Positions 17,760-26,934 of a stretch of DNA of 64,000 bases are shown in pieces. The position numbers were made by a program, and so were the translations under genes. The notes below the pieces were generated by a model. It saw only the letters and a list, made by a program, of their open reading frames with translations. It had not been told where the DNA came from and ran no database searches. Position 1 is the first letter of the stretch, and the number at the start of each line of letters is the position of its first letter. Where the stretch lies: contig NZ_OLKL01000029.1 in NCBI RefSeq assembly GCF_900291015.1, positions 58,071-122,070 on the forward strand. The letters run 5' to 3'. The DNA is from Pseudomonas persica. Lineage in GTDB: Bacteria; Pseudomonadota; Gammaproteobacteria; Pseudomonadales; Pseudomonadaceae.

Positions 17760-20176
17760 AGGGCTAATTCATCCAGAATGTCGGGGTTGATTTCGATGGG
17801 ATCGTCGCCTTCGGTCACGGGCATGTCGAACAGCTCAAACGCTGTGTCGTTGATCCGTTCCAGGGCGCCATCCAACATCAGTTCCATATCACTGGCTGCG
17901 TCTTCCAGCTCAGCGCGGCTCCATTCAGTCCGAGAAACCAACAGACGGAGGAACGCGGAATGCTCGACGTCCAAACCATGTACGGTAGCAAGCTGTTCGG
18001 CGGTACTGCCTTCCTGTTCTTGGGGCGCTTCTGGTTCCGATACGCTAGGTGTTTCAGTGGACGCTTCCTCACTGAACACGCTGGCCAGTAGCGCCGACAC
18101 TTCTGCCGTTTCTTGTTGCAGTCGGGCAACCTTGGTCATGTCCAGCGCAAATCCTGAGCCAGCGCTTTCTGATGTCTGAACCGCCGTGCTCGGTACAGCG
18201 GTCGTAGTCATTGCCTCCACTGCATGGGAGGTGCGAACAGCTGCACTATGGAGGTCGCTGTAGACGAACTGCGGATCGAGGGTGAGCGTTTTATAAACGC
18301 GCTCGAGTAGCTTCACTTCCTGCGGCGTCACCTCACCATCCGCTTGCGCGAGGTGGGCCAGGAAACTGGCAATTTTTCGCTTGGCATCGATCGTAAGGGG
18401 CTCGAGTTTCTTCTTGAGGGTGGCCAGCGTGGGGGGCTGCTTCAATTGAATCTGGAGGTGCGCCTTCAAGCGTTTGCGATGCGCGACACAGAGGTGATCC
18501 CATGAGTCGATGTGGCCTGACAGCAGACTCACCTCCTCAAGCGAGGTGTCACCGTCTGCCGCAGCGACTGCACTGGCGAGATCTAAGGTCACTGCTGCAG
18601 CGCTGTAAGCATCGGTAGAGCGAAGGGTGCCTTCGGCAGAGTCCGCGGCGAACAGCGCGATGGTGTCTTCTGCCTTGGGCGTACGGCTGCCAGAAAGGAC
18701 ATCGGGCTCCAATCCAATTCGCTTGCTTTCCAAGGCCCGGGCGAGTGCGACGACTTTGTCGCGGGAGAGTGCGCCGGCGGATTTGAATCGGCCTGCCAGC
18801 TCACCGAAGCTCATGCAGATGGTTTCGCCCCCGGCGCGTTGCTCCAACTGTTCGAGTTCTGCTTTTGCTTCAGCAGGCCAGAGTTCTGTTGGCAACTGCA
18901 GGATGGCTTCCAGGCTATCCCCAGCGTCCGGATTGCGCCCCAGATACCGGCTGTAGGGGTCAAGCACAGTAGCGCATTCCTCGACAATGACCTGGAGCTT
19001 GTTACGCGTTCCTGAGGTCGCCGCGACATCGGGAAGGTCACCTACGGCCACTGCAGGAATGCTCAATCCGGCAGAAGCAGGGCGATAGGCAATCTTGAGC
19101 TTGGTCTTGTTCTGGGGGAGCGCAATGCCGTTGGGATAACGTTTCGCGCATTCGTTTTTGAAGAGCGCTGCGAATTGCTCCGGGCACCGAGTAACAGGTG
19201 TACGCCTGGAAATGTTCGGTTCTGCAAGCGCCCAGGCCAACGCCCAGCTCGGGTTGAGCGGATACTTGTCCACGGCCATCTGTCCCAGCGCGACACGCAG
19301 GGACATGGGCAGCTCATACCCATCTGCAGCGCTGGCAGCGGGCTCGCTTAGGTAGCTCTGAGGCTGAACAGCGCCGGCGTCGATATGGGCGAGGAAGCGG
19401 GTAGCGTAGCTGCGGAAAGAGTTGTTGTCGCCGTAGAGACCAAGCAAGCGCTCGACCTCAGCCTTGATTGCTGGGATCTCTGCCTTGGCCTGAGGGTCAG
19501 TCGATGCATCGACCAGCGCGCGGCGTTCAAGCCCGTAGAAAAACAGGAACACGTAACCCGCATCAGCTGGCTGTCGACGGCCTCCTGCTAGCCATTGCAG
19601 ATACGCTCGCCGTGCCTCAGGTGTGATGCTTCGGTAGCTTGGCCAGTAGGGCATCTGCCGCTCTGTGAGGTTCATCGGTGAGCGCGCGACTCGAAGCGTG
19701 GCATCGATTAGGGACGGTTCAGATTGGCCGAATTGTGTCGCTCGCTCGGTGATGTAAAGCATTCCGCCTGGGATGGCCAGCCCAGCTACGTTGAAGGACT
19801 CACCTTCAGCAAGCCAACGAACCCCGGTGGGGTTAGCACTGGGCTTTGGGATGGCGTAGCCCTGACTATCGCTGGACGAACCGACCTGGACGGTATGGAA
19901 GTCTCGCTCGCGGATATTGGTGCTGAGCTGGACGGATACAGTGGGGGAGGCTGCTTGTCGAGAGGACGCAGCGATCTCGTTGGCAATCTCATCTTCAGGA
20001 ACGTAAGGCTTTGCCTGGGTAGCGCGTCTGATGACCCATACCAATACGCCTATGCCTAGGATAACGCCTAGGGCAATCCACACCTGTTTTGGAATCTGTG
20101 CCAAGAGGGCAACGACGAACAACAAGGCGTACAGAGCGATCGGCCCGCCGCCGCTCCCTTTGCGCTTCCGTGGCAT
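17756..20176 (-). CDS. sngA: TerB-domain protein SngA of a Shango system
   Basis: 806 aa, first gene of the operon. Two membrane segments near the N-terminus (about 13-28 and 32-48) follow a basic start. A TerB-N-like region occupies about 110-330 (WLAEGESFNVAG, then PYWPSYRSI). The TerB core lies around 530-640 with acidic metal-binding loops (AAADGDTSLEE and AQADGEVTPQE), and a TerB-C-like acidic tail ends the protein. TerB domains bind metal and sit in DNA-processing conflict systems. The membrane anchor suggests sensing at the envelope. Gene order TerB, ATPase, helicase is that of Shango. Confidence 0.82.
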   Translation of the reverse strand: MPRKRKGSGGGPIALYALLFVVALLAQIPKQVWIALGVILGIGVLVWVIRRATQAKPYVPEDEIANEIAASSRQAASPTVSVQLSTNIRERDFHTVQVGSSSDSQGYAIPKPSANPTGVRWLAEGESFNVAGLAIPGGMLYITERATQFGQSEPSLIDATLRVARSPMNLTERQMPYWPSYRSITPEARRAYLQWLAGGRRQPADAGYVFLFFYGLERRALVDASTDPQAKAEIPAIKAEVERLLGLYGDNNSFRSYATRFLAHIDAGAVQPQSYLSEPAASAADGYELPMSLRVALGQMAVDKYPLNPSWALAWALAEPNISRRTPVTRCPEQFAALFKNECAKRYPNGIALPQNKTKLKIAYRPASAGLSIPAVAVGDLPDVAATSGTRNKLQVIVEECATVLDPYSRYLGRNPDAGDSLEAILQLPTELWPAEAKAELEQLEQRAGGETICMSFGELAGRFKSAGALSRDKVVALARALESKRIGLEPDVLSGSRTPKAEDTIALFAADSAEGTLRSTDAYSAAAVTLDLASAVAAADGDTSLEEVSLLSGHIDSWDHLCVAHRKRLKAHLQIQLKQPPTLATLKKKLEPLTIDAKRKIASFLAHLAQADGEVTPQEVKLLERVYKTLTLDPQFVYSDLHSAAVRTSHAVEAMTTTAVPSTAVQTSESAGSGFALDMTKVARLQQETAEVSALLASVFSEEASTETPSVSEPEAPQEQEGSTAEQLATVHGLDVEHSAFLRLLVSRTEWSRAELEDAASDMELMLDGALERINDTAFELFDMPVTEGDDPIEINPDILDELAL

Positions 20177-20695
20177 ATGAGTGTTCCGTACTGTAGGTAA
20201 TGGCTAAATGACATTCTTACGGATTTTTCTGGCCCGGCCAAGCTGAATAGACGAAGGGAGTACCTGGGAGAATAAATGAGCAGGGAATGCCTGTGAGCTC
20301 AAGCGTACTGGGGGATTTGACGTATCGAAGCGATTCCACACCAGCCACCGGGGAGCATGCTGCCCCCGTGGCTTTTGAACGCTCCTTGTGGCAGCGTGAG
20401 CGTGTCCGTCAGTATCTGGTCGCGGAATCCTTAGCCGAGTTTCGCTGCCAGCTGTGTTTGTATCCGAGTGAGGCTTTGTTTTGCAAGATCGGGTTGAAGA
20501 GTCAGGGCCCGCTTGCGCCTTAGGAAGCACAGTTTGCGGTGGATCGCGCAACGAGAGGGGGCTCTGATCGGTAGCAGTGAGTAGTCTTAGTGACGCTACC
20601 TGTCGTCTATATGCTGAGCGCTACCGAGAGTGGCACTTCAGGCTCGATTCAATTAAAGTCTGTCGCTCGATTGATACTCTAGCAAGGAAAGCGGC
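20177..20695. other. Gene-free stretch upstream of sngA
   Basis: Open frames on both strands at 20204-20551 have neither a ribosome site nor protein-like composition. It must contain the sngA promoter (minus) and that of the gene at 20696 (plus). No repeat seen. Confidence 0.4.
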
Positions 20696-21055
20696 ATGAA
20701 GGTCAAGATTGATCACGTTCATGGACATGGTGATGCGTCTGAAGAGCGAGTATTACTGAGTGTGGTGGACGACTGCAACATGAAATACTACATGGTTGCA
20801 GATACCAGTTTCACCGCTGATGGACGGATTTCTAATAAACATCGACATGTGCATTGGTTCCAGTCTGTTGCGGTAAAAAAAGGTGAGCGAATTTCGCTTC
20901 ATACCAAGCCGGGCGCATATCAGACAACGGTAAGTGGTGGCGTCAAGTGGCATCACTTCTATTTCGGGCTCAAGACCCCGATTTGGAACGACGATGGCGA
21001 TGCTGCGGTTCTATTTGAGGTTAATAACTGGAAGACAACAAAGGCCAGACCCTAA
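20696..21055 (+). CDS. Small hypothetical protein
   Basis: 119 aa, ATG preceded by AAGGAAA. It reads as a single beta-rich domain with a distinctive core: YYMVADTSFTADGRISNKHRH, then WFQSVAVKKGERISLHT and a W-rich end (WHHFYFGLKTPIWND). I recall similar stand-alone proteins in accessory regions but no named function. It stands alone between two minus-strand operons, with a terminator after it. Confidence 0.65.
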   Translation: MKVKIDHVHGHGDASEERVLLSVVDDCNMKYYMVADTSFTADGRISNKHRHVHWFQSVAVKKGERISLHTKPGAYQTTVSGGVKWHHFYFGLKTPIWNDDGDAAVLFEVNNWKTTKARP

Positions 21056-21125
21056 GTCTCTCAGTCATTGGTCTGATTCTGGCTGTTATTTCATTATAAA
21101 GTGTATCTTGGGGGCTTCTGGATAG

Positions 21126-21153
21126 AAGGGGCTACCATTTGGTGTAGCCCCTT
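21126..21153. terminator. Bidirectional terminator between convergent genes
   Basis: AAGGGGCTAC pairs with GTAGCCCCTT across an 8-base loop, between the stop at 21055 (plus) and the stop at 21177 (minus). Confidence 0.75.
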
Positions 21154-21176
21154 AAGAGTCAAGCGCTATTGTTGAC

Positions 21177-23312
21177 TTACGTAATACTCCTGGCCGAGGT
21201 CAGTGCCATGAGTTTTGGGCTCTGTGCTCTAAGCTCTGCAAGCTGAGCGTTTACATTTTCGCTTAGAGTCGTAAACGGCGGTAGCTTTCCACAGATGACG
21301 GCGATCAGGTATTCGGACAGAAGGCTTCCCTGTTGAGGATCATCCAGCGCCGGAAGGAGAACCTCCAAAGTTTCTTCCTTCTGAATAACTCCATACTCGA
21401 TAGCCGACGCGTTCCTGATGATGGCAGACCTGATAAGCCCTTCAGAGTAGTTTATGAAGTTTCTGGCTCCTAATACCTGAGTGTATGGAAACCCAGGAGA
21501 GAGACGTTTGGTCTCATTCTCGTGGCTTCTCATTTGCTGGAGGGAAGATGCTACAGCAAGCACCACGCCAGAAATTCCGGTCTTCTCTGGGGCGAGATAA
21601 GAACCACCACCTAGCGTGATTGATTCGGTGCGTGGATCTATGTGGAATAGTGCATCTTTGCCCGAAAGTCCTTCCTGGACATTGGAGAGCTTGGTAAGCC
21701 TATGATAAAAGATACCGGAGTTCTTAATCCCTTTTTTCACGGAGCCGTTTATGGAGTTGAATTCAAGGCACCAAGGGCAATCGAATTGATTGTAGTCAGG
21801 TAGTATTAGGATTTCAATATGTTGAAGGCTTCGCTTTACGCCTTCTCGGTCTTTGTACGCGACGCAATTCCTGAGTTTTTTCTCAGAATTTGCTGAAGCA
21901 GGGCGGTACAGCCCTGATAGGAAAGTAATGTCACGAAGGTTTTGGTCGAGCTCTGGCGTCTCTCTTATCAAATTGTTTAGCCGCTCGAATGGCTTTCCGT
22001 TGATAACGACTGGGTCGTAAATCAAAACCTTATCAGAGGCGGCAAAGGCACTAACGGTATCGGCATCGAGAACGCTTTCTACCTCGGGTAAATATATGCA
22101 TGTGGCCCCTAGTGAGCCAATTTCATCCCGCAGTTTCTCGTCGTCGCAAAATGTCAAAACAAGCGTGGTAGGCGTCAGGACAGAGGTTAGCTTTTCAGTC
22201 AAGGCACGAGAGAAGTTGTCGGTGCTGGAGAGTATGCTATAGTCGATGTAATAAGCGTAATGTTTATTGCCTTTAAAATGATCGCCTTTATGAAAGCGGA
22301 TCATGTCATTCAGGCTACTGTGATACTTTTCAAAAAAAGGCTTTCCTACGCTGGCGATATCTTTGCATAGAGTAATTCCGGAGTCGGTAAGGCTCTTTAC
22401 GTAGTAAGCACTTGCGTGGATTTCAATAGGCTTGCTGTTTTTCTTGCAGAGTTCACATTCATCAAAATTAAAACGCCTGACATCGGCGTTGATCTTGCAG
22501 ATCGTCTCGTCACCGCCATTGAACGAATACACGGCCACTACGGTGAGTTTTTTCAGAGGATAGGCAGCGCTGAAAATATCACGGAATGTTCTGATCAGGC
22601 TACCACTACTATCTACACTCACGATCAGTAGTGGATTGTTCGAAGATTTTAAGGCCGGCGTTGTGGCGCAGATGACAGACCTGCAATCACCATGCTTCCT
22701 GGCCGGGTGGGCTGGAAGGGCATCAAAGACAGTCGTTTTACCAAGAATCTGCATTGCGCGCAGTGGAAGCGCTGCAATCGACCAAGAGTCGATAAAAATA
22801 TAATCAGAATGATCGATAGCTTGTAATAGCCAAAATGCGACCCTGTCTAAGTCATCTTTGTTTTTGATCGAGTCTCCAAGTCGGAAAAAGGCATCAGTAT
22901 GATTGTGAGAAGGAGTAGTGAAGTGGTATTGCTCTCCTCCGCGTAGGAAGCTTTCACTAGAATATTTGTTAAGAAGCCTATCTAGATCGATGGAGGAAAG
23001 CTCCCTGGTGTCAAACTCATCGTCAACGAGTGGCGCGCCTTCATTCGTTACTTGGTAAACTTGATAGCGTTTGAATTGAGTGCTGTAGCTAACTATCCCC
23101 ACAAAGGGAAGGTTCAGGCGATTTATTAACTTGCTTCGAATGGGGGCATTGTCTTCTTTGTCTATCTCCGTAACCAAGTCCAGGTTCTTAGCCAGAATAT
23201 AACACTTGTCGTACGCTTCATCGGATGAACTGGTTGCCATTACCAGTAGTGGCTCTATGTCCGCAGGGCCGACTATGTCAATGCAGTTTACAATTATTGG
23301 GCTCATAGTCAA
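21177..23312 (-). CDS. Protein with two phosphoribosyltransferase-like modules, partner of a GHKL ATPase
   Basis: 711 aa. Two segments look like type I phosphoribosyltransferase (PRTase) folds. In the first, FIDSWSIAALPLRAMQ (about 173-188) leads to LLIVSVDSSGSLIRTF (228-243), where the PRPP loop would be, followed by C286 and C289. In the second, KVLIYDPVVINGKPFERLN (428-446) sits at the same place, followed by C512 and C515. So the protein may be an internal duplication of PRTase plus CxxC. The start overlaps the stop of the GHKL gene (ATGA). It may make or cleave a nucleotide, but the PRPP loop is degenerate and binding alone is possible. No named family recognised. Confidence 0.6.
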   Translation of the reverse strand: MTMSPIIVNCIDIVGPADIEPLLVMATSSSDEAYDKCYILAKNLDLVTEIDKEDNAPIRSKLINRLNLPFVGIVSYSTQFKRYQVYQVTNEGAPLVDDEFDTRELSSIDLDRLLNKYSSESFLRGGEQYHFTTPSHNHTDAFFRLGDSIKNKDDLDRVAFWLLQAIDHSDYIFIDSWSIAALPLRAMQILGKTTVFDALPAHPARKHGDCRSVICATTPALKSSNNPLLIVSVDSSGSLIRTFRDIFSAAYPLKKLTVVAVYSFNGGDETICKINADVRRFNFDECELCKKNSKPIEIHASAYYVKSLTDSGITLCKDIASVGKPFFEKYHSSLNDMIRFHKGDHFKGNKHYAYYIDYSILSSTDNFSRALTEKLTSVLTPTTLVLTFCDDEKLRDEIGSLGATCIYLPEVESVLDADTVSAFAASDKVLIYDPVVINGKPFERLNNLIRETPELDQNLRDITFLSGLYRPASANSEKKLRNCVAYKDREGVKRSLQHIEILILPDYNQFDCPWCLEFNSINGSVKKGIKNSGIFYHRLTKLSNVQEGLSGKDALFHIDPRTESITLGGGSYLAPEKTGISGVVLAVASSLQQMRSHENETKRLSPGFPYTQVLGARNFINYSEGLIRSAIIRNASAIEYGVIQKEETLEVLLPALDDPQQGSLLSEYLIAVICGKLPPFTTLSENVNAQLAELRAQSPKLMALTSARSIT

Positions 23313-24391
23313 ACCGGCATGATTAGCGAGATTGATGTCGAAAGTGTATCGGTTTGTGTTTCGGAATATAAGACCCTGATATTGTCTAGGAATGTATCGC
23401 TGGTATGGTCATAGTTGGCGCACAAAGCTCCGGAAGTCGTGATAACAACCAAGCCCTTCAGCTTTTGAGCGCACTCCATTGCCGCGAACAAACCAAGGCC
23501 ACGTCTTATAGGTTTCCGCTGAATTTTGGAAGTGCTGTGCTGGTAGAATGCTCGTTCTATAACTTCCGCTTTATTGAGCGTAGGAAGTGTATCCTTTAGG
23601 GATTCGTAAATGCCATGCCCAGAGTCGACGATGTCAATGATTAGATATTTTTTTGCGCCATCTTGTTGGGATCTTGCTTTTAGGTATGCGTCTAAGGCTA
23701 CTGGCAGTCCTGCGTTCTTGATTTCAGTGAGGCTGTTGTAGATGACTCTCGATACTTTCATGTATCGTAACGACGTAGTGGGTTGGCGAGCATGGTGGAT
23801 TGTATTTTCCCAGATCTCTTTCAGGAAAACATACAAGCTCATGGAGTTGACAATTTTATCAAGTGCTCCTTGAGCTTCAGCTGTAGTCCCAATCATGCAC
23901 TGTTCAATTTTGGGGCCTAGGAGCGTGCGGAAGTCTTCCTCGGAAGGCTCGGCCGAACTTAAGTTTAATACGGGAGGGTGTACATAGTAAGGATCCAATG
24001 CATAGAGCGAGTATGATTGGCTCCCCTGGAACGCACCATAGTCCATGTCTACAGCAGCGCTGACCATCTCCAGAAGCAGCTGTGTTATATCTCTGTCATA
24101 CCTGTCTAGGATTACTAGATCTTGCATGCAGATGTTGATGAAGCAAGCTGAGACCAGGTAAGAGTCTTCTCGAATGCCATACTCTTCAAGCTCGCTTCTG
24201 GATAAGTGAATTTTTACTCTTTCTAAGTTTCCAGATCGGCCAAGGCCTATGATGCAGGAGATGAAGAAACCTTCGGCTCCTATGGAGAAGCTAGAGTCCT
24301 TGTCAAATTTGAAGCTGGACTTCTGATCGTGTCTGATGTTCTGGAATAAATGACTTATAGAACATCCGGAAGGGATTGCGATCTCATTCAT
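23309..24391 (-). CDS. GHKL (HATPase_c) ATPase
   Basis: 360 aa. N-box EIWENTIHH (E192, N196, H200), G1 box DSGHG (256-260) and G2 box RRGLGL (296-301) give the Bergerat ATP-binding fold shared by histidine kinases, MutL, Hsp90 and MORC. There is no histidine phosphoacceptor or receiver partner; the ~180 residues before the ATPase are of unknown fold. It is the first gene of a two-gene operon with the PRTase-like protein, start ATG at 24391 with AGAGG 12 bases upstream. AT-rich composition differs from the core genes. Likely a nucleotide-driven switch in a conflict system (inference). Confidence 0.72.
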   Translation of the reverse strand: MNEIAIPSGCSISHLFQNIRHDQKSSFKFDKDSSFSIGAEGFFISCIIGLGRSGNLERVKIHLSRSELEEYGIREDSYLVSACFINICMQDLVILDRYDRDITQLLLEMVSAAVDMDYGAFQGSQSYSLYALDPYYVHPPVLNLSSAEPSEEDFRTLLGPKIEQCMIGTTAEAQGALDKIVNSMSLYVFLKEIWENTIHHARQPTTSLRYMKVSRVIYNSLTEIKNAGLPVALDAYLKARSQQDGAKKYLIIDIVDSGHGIYESLKDTLPTLNKAEVIERAFYQHSTSKIQRKPIRRGLGLFAAMECAQKLKGLVVITTSGALCANYDHTSDTFLDNIRVLYSETQTDTLSTSISLIMPV

Positions 24392-24874
24392 GACGGATAA
24401 ACCTCTTCACCGAAATATCACGGGGCAGTGTAGCATGCGCACCAGTAAAAGTTAATGTCTTACATGGTTTTTGTTTGATGGTGCGCTGCTAACTAAGTTG
24501 TAGGCATTCCCGATAATTCCTACGTCAAGTGTGGAGGTCGTCGACTTGATATAGTCCTTTATGTAGGTAGGCGTGCGTCATTTGATGTGCGGACTGCTCG
24601 GAAGGTAATACGTCTCAGTAACTCCTAAGCGCAATTGGTGCTAAGGCATCAGCGGAAAAATTGACTTGGTACGGCTAAAAAAGCCCTCCGCCACCATTGG
24701 AAGAGCCTATGCGTTTAAATGTGAAGTGAGCGAGCAGGGCTGCTTCCATGGTGAGAGCCTTATTGTGAGTCGATGAGTCGCCTGCATTTTCAACCCTCAA
24801 GGAGGGTCGGTCACCTGAGCTTGGGTTGGCGCAGGTGGCCCCAGTGCCCTGCCTGACTATCTGCTATCAATGAT
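24392..24874. other. Gene-free stretch between the TIR gene and the GHKL operon
   Basis: 483 bases with no usable ORF. A short hairpin ACCCTC-AAG-GAGGGT (24793-24807) lies close to the 3' end of the TIR gene and lacks a T run. The region should contain the GHKL operon promoter. Confidence 0.4.
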
Positions 24875-25858
24875 TCAGCGGCGGCGTTGCAGCGGTGCAA
24901 TGAGGATGCTCCAAAGGGTTTCGGCACCACCTTCTTGGGAAAGTTTTTGGTCTGATCGGGTGTTGAAAGACATGCCAAAGGTCTTCAGGTAAAGGGATTG
25001 GTCGTCCGCATCTACCGTGAGTGCCTCATTGTACGAGCTGCCGCCGAATGAGTCTCCATGGCTGTAATAGATCCCGGCACCGAGCTGGCCGCCGGTGAAC
25101 ACGGTCGCTTTTGCAAGGTCGTGGCCGTCCTTGTAGATGCTCGCAGTAAAGCGATTCGCATCTACACGACGAAACACCCCCTCGTACCCTGGGTTGCGCG
25201 ATTGAAGCTCCAGCAATGAGTTCTCGAAATAACGGCCTATGTACTCGAAGCTGTCGAATAGGAAGCGGTCTTTGTCGAGCTGAGTGAAGTTTTTGGACAT
25301 CCGAAGGTTGCTAGATCTAGGGCCCGCCGACGCTCTAGGTGAGGTGGCTGAAATTCCATTGAAATCGTTGCGCTCAGATCGCGCTGTTGTAGTCGGCTGG
25401 CTGCGACCGCACCGCTCGACTGCCTTTCGAACTTCCTTGGCCACTTGCAAAAATGCTTCGTCCCGATCCGGCCAAAGTGTCACTGGCTTACCGTCCTGAG
25501 GCGTGCCGAGCAGCTTGCCGAACGGTGCGTGATGCCAGTCGCATGGGCGGAGAATCACAGGAATGACGATCGCTTCCCCCGCAGCATGACGCTCCATTGC
25601 GCGCGCCATCTCGATGTTGTAGCAGTAGTCGGAAGCGATGAAGTCGGGACTCACCAGTAACAGGATAATGTCATCACTGTTGATGTGATCGTCGATGGCG
25701 GCATCAATCTCCTGGCCTGCACCGATTCTACGATCGTGCCATGTCTCAATAACGCCTTGGCGTTTGAGCATCGTGAGTTGCTTTTCCAATTGGTCGCGAA
25801 GCGCTTCGTCCGCGTGGCAGTAAGAGAAAAACACGTTTGGCAAAATAGCAGCCCCCAT
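24875..25858 (-). CDS. TIR-domain protein, probable NAD-consuming defence effector
   Basis: 327 aa. N-terminal TIR domain (about 6-150): VFFSYCHADE at 9-18, IILLLVSPDFIASDYC, and YNIEMARA, in which E83 is the candidate catalytic glutamate of TIR NADases. A linker leads to a C-terminal domain (about 190-327) with LFDSFEYIGRYFE and a glycine-rich beta region (GGQLGAGIYYSHGD), family not recognised, which could sense infection or self-assemble. No ThsA or other partner is adjacent, apart from the GHKL/PRTase operon downstream on the same strand. NAD degradation on infection is the known role of related proteins, not shown here. Confidence 0.8.
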   Translation of the reverse strand: MGAAILPNVFFSYCHADEALRDQLEKQLTMLKRQGVIETWHDRRIGAGQEIDAAIDDHINSDDIILLLVSPDFIASDYCYNIEMARAMERHAAGEAIVIPVILRPCDWHHAPFGKLLGTPQDGKPVTLWPDRDEAFLQVAKEVRKAVERCGRSQPTTTARSERNDFNGISATSPRASAGPRSSNLRMSKNFTQLDKDRFLFDSFEYIGRYFENSLLELQSRNPGYEGVFRRVDANRFTASIYKDGHDLAKATVFTGGQLGAGIYYSHGDSFGGSSYNEALTVDADDQSLYLKTFGMSFNTRSDQKLSQEGGAETLWSILIAPLQRRR

Positions 25859-25985
25859 TCAGTATGGTGTCGTTCAGATCTTACGGCTCGCTCGTCCTCT
25901 AAGTACAGGGCTCATCTAGGCTCACCTCGCCCTCTTAACCTACGGCAGCAGGTATGATGGGATCATCTCTTCTTCGGACTCAAAA

Positions 25986-26744
25986 ATGACGGCAAGCACT
26001 GCAACCTTGGAATGGCATTACACTCCAGCGAACCTTCTTGGAGATGTCCAGGCTGTCGAGGTCGGTGGAGCAACGGTGGTCATTCACCATGGTGTAGCTC
26101 GTGCTGATATGAACGAGGAGGTCTACCGGGCTGACAGTTCAGTTGCGCATGCGCTGCTTAGAGTTATCAAAGCCCGACTCGCTCCTTACGAGCGCCAGAG
26201 CTCTCAGCCTTTGCACATCGATACCTCGCCGATGCTCACGATCACTCATGCGGATGGCAGGCCTCGTGAAATTCACCTTGATTGCTATGCCGCCATCTCG
26301 ATCACTGAAAGCTTTGAGATTCAGATTTTCCGCAATGGCATCTTGATCGAAGACACTGAGCAGGAGCGGCAAAAACGGCTTCAGTCTGAGTCGGATCTGC
26401 TTTCGAAGCATGCAGAGGACGATTTGCTCTGCCGCTTGCTAGCAAGCCATAGTGCATCCATATGTCATCCAGGAGATGAATTCACCCACCTCTATGAAAT
26501 CCTGGAGGCCCTCCAAGCCAAATTCGGGAAGCCTCCGAAATGGACAGACGCATTGGCAGTTGAGAGAGCCAAGGTCGGAAAATTTCACGCTGTGTGCAAT
26601 GACCCATCAAGTGTCAGTCGACACCGTGGGCAATCAAAGGGCCTTCTCAGGGTACCGACTGCCGAAGAATTCAGCCATGTACGGGATTTCGGTTGGGAGA
26701 TGATCATGGCTTACGCCAGATGGTTGGAGATGCAATCAGGTTAG
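25986..26744 (+). CDS. Hypothetical protein
   Basis: 252 aa, divergent from the TIR gene (127-base gap), so the two may share a control region. Not recognised. An N-terminal beta-rich part (ATVVIHHGVA, MLTITHADGRPREIHLDC) is followed by a charged helical middle (EDTEQERQKRLQSESDLLSKHAEDDLL) and a C-terminal region with WTDALAVERAKVGKF. It is soluble with no membrane segment. Confidence 0.6.
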   Translation: MTASTATLEWHYTPANLLGDVQAVEVGGATVVIHHGVARADMNEEVYRADSSVAHALLRVIKARLAPYERQSSQPLHIDTSPMLTITHADGRPREIHLDCYAAISITESFEIQIFRNGILIEDTEQERQKRLQSESDLLSKHAEDDLLCRLLASHSASICHPGDEFTHLYEILEALQAKFGKPPKWTDALAVERAKVGKFHAVCNDPSSVSRHRGQSKGLLRVPTAEEFSHVRDFGWEMIMAYARWLEMQSG

Positions 26745-26934
26745 CTCATCACAGCAGCCTTGAAGTTACTGAGTCTTAGAATAGTTGCCTTGAAAAGACG
26801 GAAACTTAATGCGTCCATCCATCTTCCACAGTCCTTCACGCGTCAGGTGGAGCGCCTCTAGGCAGAGGACGCGCACCGTGAAAAAATCTTTCAGATTGTG
26901 GTGGCCATATGGGTGGGGTGGCATACTAAAGATA

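Noticed and set aside
20204..20551. Overlapping ORFs on both strands before sngA
   Set aside because: No ribosome site and no protein-like pattern; treated as intergenic.
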